A stretch of 9,810 bases of DNA from JAJKIV01 sp036509075. GTDB taxonomy: Bacteria; Gemmatimonadota; Gemmatimonadetes; Gemmatimonadales; Gemmatimonadaceae. Where the stretch lies: NCBI GenBank assembly GCA_036509075.1, contig DATCGG010000015.1:1-9810 (forward strand), read 5' to 3'. How positions within the stretch are numbered: position 1 is the first letter of the stretch; the number at the start of each line of letters is the position of its first letter. Under the pieces are notes generated by a model. It ran no database searches. It was given only the letters and a program-made list of their open reading frames with translations, and was not told where the DNA came from. A program made the position numbers and the translations under genes. Positions 5,706 to 9,810 of the stretch are shown one piece after another.

Positions 5706-7078
5706 CCGCGCCCGCGACCGGACCGCGCATCAAAGTCTTGATCGCCGAGGATGAGGAACACCTCGGCACCATTCTCGAGCAGTTCCTGCTCGGGCGCGGC
5801 TACCAGGTTACAGTGACACGCGACGGAAAAGCTGCATTGGCGGCGCTGCGCAGCGAAGCGTACGACGTCGCGCTGCTGGACATCGTCATGCCGGAGATGG
5901 ACGGGTTGGAAGTCCTGCGCAGCATCCACGAAGACGCGGCGCACCCGGAAGTCATCATCATCACCGGCAACGGCACGATCGAAACCGCCATCACCGCGAT
6001 TCGGCTGGGTGCGTACGACTACCTGTCGAAGCCGTACCGCATGGCGGAGATCGATGTGCTCGTTAGGCGCGCCTGGGAGCGGCGGCAGCTCGCGCGCGAG
6101 AATGCCCTCCTGCACAATCGGCTGTCCCGCGTCGACGGCGTGCCCGAAGTCATGACGCAGTACGCCCCCATGCAGGCGGTGCTGCAGCTCGTCAGTCGCG
6201 TGGCCAAGAGCGATTCGCCGATCCTCATCTCCGGCGAGTCCGGGACGGGCAAGGAGCTGATCGCCCGAGCGCTGCACCGGCTGTCCGAGCGAGGCGCCGG
6301 CCCCCTCGTCGACATCAACTGCGAGGCGATCGCCGATGGGCTGATCGAGACCGAGCTGTTCGGATATGAGAAGGGGGCGTTCGCGGGCGCCGAAGCGCGG
6401 AAGGTCGGTCTGTTCGAGCTGGCCGGTGGCGGCACGCTGTTCATGGACGAAATCGGCGGACTCGACCCGAAGGTTCAGGGGAAGCTGCTCCGGGCACTGG
6501 AGCAGGGTTCCTTCTTCCGCGTTGGCGGAACACAGAAGGTCGAAGTGAATGCCCGCATCGTCACCGCAACGAACAAGGACCTCGCGGTGGCCGTGAGCGA
6601 AGGTCGGTTCCGAAGCGATCTCTTTTACCGCATCAACACGATCAGCATCGTCCTGCCGCCGCTGCGCGAGCGAGCGGTGGACATCCCGCTGCTCGCGAAC
6701 GCGTTCCTCGCGCAGTTCGGTGGCGCGCATCCGCCGCAGTTGTCGGACGAGGCGATGCGTGCGCTGCAGGACTACCGGTGGCCCGGGAACGTCCGGGAGC
6801 TGCGAAACGTCATGGAGCGCGCGGTGCTGCTCGCGAATGGCGGCGTCATTCAGGCACGCGACCTTCCGCTGCACGACACCCACGCGCCGGCACGCGGAGG
6901 CACCAACGGCGACGTCGTCTCACTGGCCGAGGTCGAGCGCCGCCATATCGAAAGCGTCCTGTCGCGCACGAACTGGCACCAGGGCCGCGCCGCGACCGTT
7001 CTCGGGATATCCTCCAAGACGCTCTACCGGAAGATTCGCGAGTACGGATTTCATCGTCCCCGGGCGGCGAACGGATAG
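5702..7078 (+). CDS. NtrC-family response regulator (REC-AAA+-Fis HTH) with altered GAFTGA loop
   Basis: A 458-residue enhancer-binding type regulator, almost certainly phosphorylated by the preceding kinase. The receiver domain (about 9-125) has the acidic pair Glu16/Asp17, phospho-acceptor Asp60 (ALLDIVMPEMDG), Thr88 and Lys110. The AAA+ domain (about 150-375) has Walker A GESGTGKE (178-185), Walker B FMDE (Asp249, Glu250) and the RFRSDLFYRIN and LPPLRER arginine regions. A Fis-type helix-turn-helix closes the protein (about 413-455, GRAATVLGISSKTLYRKIREYGF). The sigma54-contacting loop reads GAFAGA (225-230), with Ala228 in place of the nearly invariant Thr, so its interaction with sigma54 is open to question. 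Everything else looks intact and of family length. The adjacent Arg codon 6064-6066 (AGG) is part of a CGTTAGGC octamer. Target genes cannot be named from this window; the operon itself is one candidate. Confidence 0.93.
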   Translation: MTAPATGPRIKVLIAEDEEHLGTILEQFLLGRGYQVTVTRDGKAALAALRSEAYDVALLDIVMPEMDGLEVLRSIHEDAAHPEVIIITGNGTIETAITAIRLGAYDYLSKPYRMAEIDVLVRRAWERRQLARENALLHNRLSRVDGVPEVMTQYAPMQAVLQLVSRVAKSDSPILISGESGTGKELIARALHRLSERGAGPLVDINCEAIADGLIETELFGYEKGAFAGAEARKVGLFELAGGGTLFMDEIGGLDPKVQGKLLRALEQGSFFRVGGTQKVEVNARIVTATNKDLAVAVSEGRFRSDLFYRINTISIVLPPLRERAVDIPLLANAFLAQFGGAHPPQLSDEAMRALQDYRWPGNVRELRNVMERAVLLANGGVIQARDLPLHDTHAPARGGTNGDVVSLAEVERRHIESVLSRTNWHQGRAATVLGISSKTLYRKIREYGFHRPRAANG

Positions 7079-7130
7079 TGAAGGCCGGCCGGCGACTGCC
7101 TAACGTGTAGGCCGCTGGTGCGTCGCCCAC

Positions 7131-7178
7131 ATTGCCCTCGTCTGAGGTACCAACGGCGGTACCGTCGAGGGCAATTTT
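7131..7178 (+). terminator. Two-part hairpin with T-tract after the kinase/NtrC-type regulator operon
   Basis: ATTGCCCTCG (7131-7140) pairs perfectly with CGAGGGCAAT (7166-7175). Inside it, after a 5/2-base internal loop, GGTACC (7146-7151) pairs with GGTACC (7158-7163) around loop AACGGC. Four T bases (7175-7178) follow, so on the plus strand this reads as a Rho-independent terminator 52 bases past the regulator stop. On the minus strand no T-tract follows. Because the next response regulator starts 120 bases later, it could also serve as a leader or attenuator if transcription reads through. Confidence 0.65.
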
Positions 7179-7201
7179 CACGTCCTGGAGCGGCGGCCCC
7201 A

Positions 7202-7230
7202 TTACGGTACCCAGACACGCGCCGTAGACT
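7202..7230 (+). promoter_or_regulatory. Weak sigma70-like promoter candidate before the OmpR-type regulator
   Basis: TAGACT (7225-7230) matches four of six -10 bases and lies 17 bases after TTACGG (7202-7207), a poor -35. A third GGTACC (7206-7211) overlaps the -35 position, where an activator could compensate. The 220-base gap 7079-7298 holds this, the terminator hairpin, an octamer at 7098-7105 and a pyrimidine-rich stretch before the start codon; no small gene is apparent. Confidence 0.22.
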
Positions 7231-7298
7231 TCCGCGCTACGCTACGTCATGTGTGTGCATCGGACTTCTTTCGCTCATTTCCGGGCTCCTGTCTGTAA

Positions 7299-7967
7299 AT
7301 GAAAGTATTGGTCATCGAAGACGATCCCACCGTAGGCAATTTCGTTCGGCGAGGATTGGAGGAGCAGCGCTGGGGCGTACAACTGGTCGCGGACGGTGAG
7401 GAAGGGGAGCGGCTCGCGACGTCGGACGCATACGATGTTGTGATCCTCGACATGCGACTGCCGGGCAAGTCCGGAATGGATGTGTTGAATTCCCTGCGCG
7501 CCCGCGGGTTCGAGCGCCCGGTGCTCGTGCTGACTGCCCAGGACGCCGTTGACGCGAAGGTCAACGCGTTGCGAGCGGGCGCCGACGACTACGTCACGAA
7601 GCCGTTTGCGTTCGAGGAGCTGCTCGCACGCGTCGAGGCCCTCGCTCGCCGCCCGCGCGCCATGGCGTCCCCCATGCTCCACGTCGGAGACCTGGAGCTG
7701 AATCGCGATACGCGCGAGGTGCGGCGCGTCGGTGAGCTCATCGAGCTCACACCCAAGGAGTACGCGGTCCTCGAGTACCTGATGCGCCACCAGGGTCGTG
7801 TCATGAGCCGAACGTTGATCACCGAGTATGCTTGGGGGTATCACTTCGATCCCGGGACCAACATCGTCGACGTCGTGATCAACCACCTGCGCAAGAAGAT
7901 CGATTCCAAGCACGACCGAAAGCTGATTACGACAGTCCGGGGAGTCGGGTACGTGATCAAAGGGTGA
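7299..7967 (+). CDS. OmpR/PhoB-family response regulator (CusR/CopR/QseB-like)
   Basis: A 222-residue DNA-binding response regulator. The receiver domain (1-115) has Glu7, Asp8 and Asp9, phospho-acceptor Asp51 (VVILDMRLPGKSG), Thr79 and Lys101 (VTKPF). The winged-helix effector domain (about 127-220) carries LTPKEYAVLEYLM, the recognition region NIVDVVINHLRKKID and the closing VRGVGYVIK wing. WGYHFDPGTNIVDV resembles regulators grouped with CusR/CopR, but there is no metal gene nearby, so I do not assign a signal. The start is certain in position: TAA stands directly before ATG 7299 in the same frame. No Shine-Dalgarno sequence precedes it, unlike most genes in this window. The cognate kinase starts four bases after its stop. 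Confidence 0.94.
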   Translation: MKVLVIEDDPTVGNFVRRGLEEQRWGVQLVADGEEGERLATSDAYDVVILDMRLPGKSGMDVLNSLRARGFERPVLVLTAQDAVDAKVNALRAGADDYVTKPFAFEELLARVEALARRPRAMASPMLHVGDLELNRDTREVRRVGELIELTPKEYAVLEYLMRHQGRVMSRTLITEYAWGYHFDPGTNIVDVVINHLRKKIDSKHDRKLITTVRGVGYVIKG

Positions 7968-7971
7968 ACGT

Positions 7972-9531
7972 ATGGCGACAATTCGCGCGAAGCTCACCGT
8001 CGCATACGCGGGTGCGCTGCTCGGAAGCGTCGCGGTCTATTCCGTCGCGCTGTTTGGAGAGCGTCGGGCGAACGCGCGTCGCGAGATCGGGCGTGAGGTT
8101 GCCGTGCAGGCGGACCTCGCCCTCCGCGTGCTGCGGTTTGCCGCGACCGCGAACGAACCGGTCACGACCAGCACGAGCCAGGTCATCGGCGCCGGCACGC
8201 AGCAGTTCGTGCAAACCTCGGCGCAGATCACGCCGAGAATTGCCGCCATCCTCGACGGGCTGCCCGACTACGTCGTGCTGATGGACTCGATCGGGAAGGC
8301 GCTCTATGTGTCGCCGTCGGTCCGTCTGCTTCAGTCGCGAGACCCGACGAGCGGCGACTACGACCGGCTGATGCGCGAAGCCGTGAGCCTCGCACCCGGC
8401 AGACAAGTCTTCCCGGTCCCCGTGGGGAATAGCAGCGTCCTGCTCGTGGCGCTGGCGGAAACCGACTCCAGCACGCGCGTCACCCGCGTCGTTGCCGGAC
8501 GCGAGGTGGATCTCACCGCCGATTGGGTGCGGGAGTTTCTCGCTACGATCCTCGTGGTCGCGCCGTTGATCATTGGTGCGTCGGTGGGTGCGGCCTATCT
8601 CATCGCCGGCCGCGCCGTCGAGCCAGTCGGGCGGATGATCAACGAGGTGGAGGCGATATCGGACGGCCGCAGTCTGCATCGACGCCTGCCGGTCGAAACG
8701 ACTGGCGATGAGCTCGCGCGGTTGGGCGCGACGCTCAACGCGATGATCGCGCGTCTCGAGACATCATTCGCTGCGTTGCGGCGCTTCACGGCCGATGCGA
8801 GCCACGAGCTGAAAACGCCACTCGCGGTGCTTCGTGCGGACGTAGAGCGCGCGATGCATTCGTCGCCGACGTCCACCGAACATCTCGTCGCGCTCGAGGA
8901 GGCTCTCCAGGAGACGACGCGGATGGCGGACCTCGTGGATAGTCTCCTGACGCTCGCTCGCGCGGACGAAGGGCGGTTCGACCTGTATCGCGAGGCGTTC
9001 CCGATCGAGCCGCTCGTCCACGACGTGTTCGAGACGGCGGTGATCCTGGGCGAGCACGCGGGCCTTCACGTCTCGCTGCCGACCGTCGAAGGGGCGGTCA
9101 TCCTCGGCGATCGTCTCCGGCTGCGACAGCTATTCCTCAACCTCGTGACGAACGCGATCAAGTACACGTCGCGTGGCGGTTCCGTGGAGGTCACATTGCG
9201 TCGCCGCGATGGAGAGGTACAGTTCGCGGTCCGCGATACGGGGATCGGCATCGCCGCGGCCGACCTCCCATACATCTTCGAGCGCTTCTGGCGCGCGGAC
9301 CGCGCACGCTCGAGACTTTCCGAGCGCGGCGGGTTCGGGCTCGGCCTGGCGATCAGTCAGTGGATCGCGCAGGCCCACGGCGGGACGCTGACGGTACAGT
9401 CACGACTGCACCGAGGGTCGACATTCACCGTCTCGTTGCCGATCGCCGGCGACATCGCGCTGGAATCCGCCGCCGACGGCACAACACAGCAGCCCGCACC
9501 GACAGAAATAGCGGCTCCCGCGGACGCATGA
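7972..9531 (+). CDS. Membrane sensor histidine kinase with HAMP domain
   Basis: A 519-residue inner-membrane kinase that should phosphorylate the preceding OmpR-type regulator. Membrane segment 1 is at about 8-28, an extracytoplasmic sensor region at about 29-183 (no family recognised, no Cys/His/Met cluster that would suggest metal binding), and membrane segment 2 at about 187-209. A HAMP linker follows, then the phospho-acceptor motif TADASHELKTPLAVL with His278, N-box NLVTNAIKYT (Asn394), G1 DTGIGI (Asp422), F-box IFERFWRAD and G2 GGFGLGL (453-459). A Pro/Ala/Thr-rich tail of about 25 residues ends the protein. ATG 7972 follows AAAGGGTGA, which spans the regulator's stop codon. A strong hairpin begins within its own stop codon. 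The motif set is that of OmpR-partner kinases; the signal is unknown. Confidence 0.94.
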   Translation: MATIRAKLTVAYAGALLGSVAVYSVALFGERRANARREIGREVAVQADLALRVLRFAATANEPVTTSTSQVIGAGTQQFVQTSAQITPRIAAILDGLPDYVVLMDSIGKALYVSPSVRLLQSRDPTSGDYDRLMREAVSLAPGRQVFPVPVGNSSVLLVALAETDSSTRVTRVVAGREVDLTADWVREFLATILVVAPLIIGASVGAAYLIAGRAVEPVGRMINEVEAISDGRSLHRRLPVETTGDELARLGATLNAMIARLETSFAALRRFTADASHELKTPLAVLRADVERAMHSSPTSTEHLVALEEALQETTRMADLVDSLLTLARADEGRFDLYREAFPIEPLVHDVFETAVILGEHAGLHVSLPTVEGAVILGDRLRLRQLFLNLVTNAIKYTSRGGSVEVTLRRRDGEVQFAVRDTGIGIAAADLPYIFERFWRADRARSRLSERGGFGLGLAISQWIAQAHGGTLTVQSRLHRGSTFTVSLPIAGDIALESAADGTTQQPAPTEIAAPADA

Positions 9532-9562
9532 TCATGCACGAGCCGCCTGCTCGTGCATGATT
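9530..9562 (+). terminator. Perfect 13-bp hairpin overlapping the kinase stop codon
   Basis: ATCATGCACGAGC (9531-9543) is fully complementary to GCTCGTGCATGAT (9549-9561), with a five-base loop and a possible closing G:T pair at 9530/9562. The first paired base is the last base of the TGA stop. No T-tract follows, so it may stabilise the 3' end of the message or end transcription with help from Rho. Confidence 0.5.
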
Positions 9563-9810
9563 CGTTAATGAGCGCTGCCGAGGGACCAGCCGTTCGGTTC
9601 ACGGTTCGAGCGGTTTGGGCACCCTGCGGTCTAATCACATTGCACCACGCACTTTATGTCACGCTGCTCAATTCGTTTCGCGCGTGGCGACCCGAGGCGT
9701 GACGTGACGATGCGCACTAACGAATCGTAATTCCCGCTTCACCGTTTCTTAATCTTTTTTCCATTCCGCTGATAACTCTCCCGGCTAGAATCTCGCGAGT
9801 GACTTCGGGT
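9563..9810. other. Non-coding 3' end of the window with A/T-rich promoter-like zone
   Basis: No open frame with plausible coding bias is visible here. ATTCGTTA (9561-9568) recurs inverted as TAACGAAT (9718-9725). Base composition turns A/T-rich around 9745-9760 (TTTCTTAATCTTTTTT), followed by TAGAAT (9786-9791), a plausible -10 box without a good -35. Together these suggest the upstream region of a plus-strand gene beyond the window. Confidence 0.4.

Noticed and set aside
5600..6883. A 427-codon open frame antisense to the kinase end and the NtrC-type regulator, and a similar one at 4662-5621
   Set aside because: These are shadows of strongly conserved kinase and AAA+ sequence, have unnatural composition and no ribosome site of note.
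7225..7301. A leaderless promoter placing transcription start at ATG 7299
   Set aside because: No -10-like hexamer lies at the distance required before 7299, so only a weak promoter further upstream was listed.
7299..9531. Naming the second two-component system as copper/silver CusR-CusS
   Set aside because: The regulator resembles that group, but the kinase sensor region has no metal-ligand cluster and no metal-efflux gene is in the window.

Overview
This window is high-GC, densely coding bacterial DNA. The three genes at the left end, actD (5' truncated), actE and actF, belong to Alternative Complex III (ACIII), the quinol:cytochrome c/electron-acceptor oxidoreductase that replaces cytochrome bc1 in several phyla. 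The strong G/C codon bias, the ACIII operon and a recurrent octamer (CGTTAGGC) make a Gemmatimonadota-like soil bacterium my best guess. That assignment is inference from overall character and was not tested by a search.

Layout: (1) 2-2515 (+): actD-actE-actF, translationally coupled by 11-bp and 4-bp overlaps. (2) 2516-2652: the gap between converging actF and trxC, almost all of it one ungapped 126-bp imperfect palindrome (2517-2642). (3) 2653-3120 (-): a zinc-ribbon thioredoxin of the TrxC (thioredoxin 2) type. (4) 3180-3252 (+): tRNA-Ala(UGC) with the G3:U70 identity pair, followed by a strong hairpin. (5) 3355-3900 (-): a small heat-shock protein of the Hsp20/alpha-crystallin family. (6) About 4134-7078 (+): a soluble GAF-PAS histidine kinase overlapping by 4 bp an NtrC-type response regulator (REC-AAA+-Fis HTH), ending in a hairpin with a short T-tract. 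(7) 7299-9531 (+): an OmpR/PhoB-type response regulator and a membrane histidine kinase 4 nt apart, ending in a perfect 13-bp hairpin that begins inside the stop codon. (8) 9532-9810: non-coding, with an A/T-rich stretch that looks like the promoter zone of a gene beyond the window.

How the parts work together: actD-F form the end of a respiratory operon (ActE carries haem c, ActF is a quinol-side membrane subunit). TrxC and Hsp20 are stress and protein-quality genes. The two neighbouring two-component systems differ: the first is cytoplasmic with an enhancer-binding regulator, the second senses across the membrane and uses a winged-helix regulator. No mobile element, CRISPR array, phage gene or defence system is visible. 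The most interesting signals are the long palindrome, the over-represented octamer that coincides with unusual codons, the altered sigma54-contact loop (GAFAGA instead of GAFTGA) in the NtrC-type regulator, and a sigma54-promoter-like site upstream of that regulator's own operon. I see no convincing wholly new multi-gene system.
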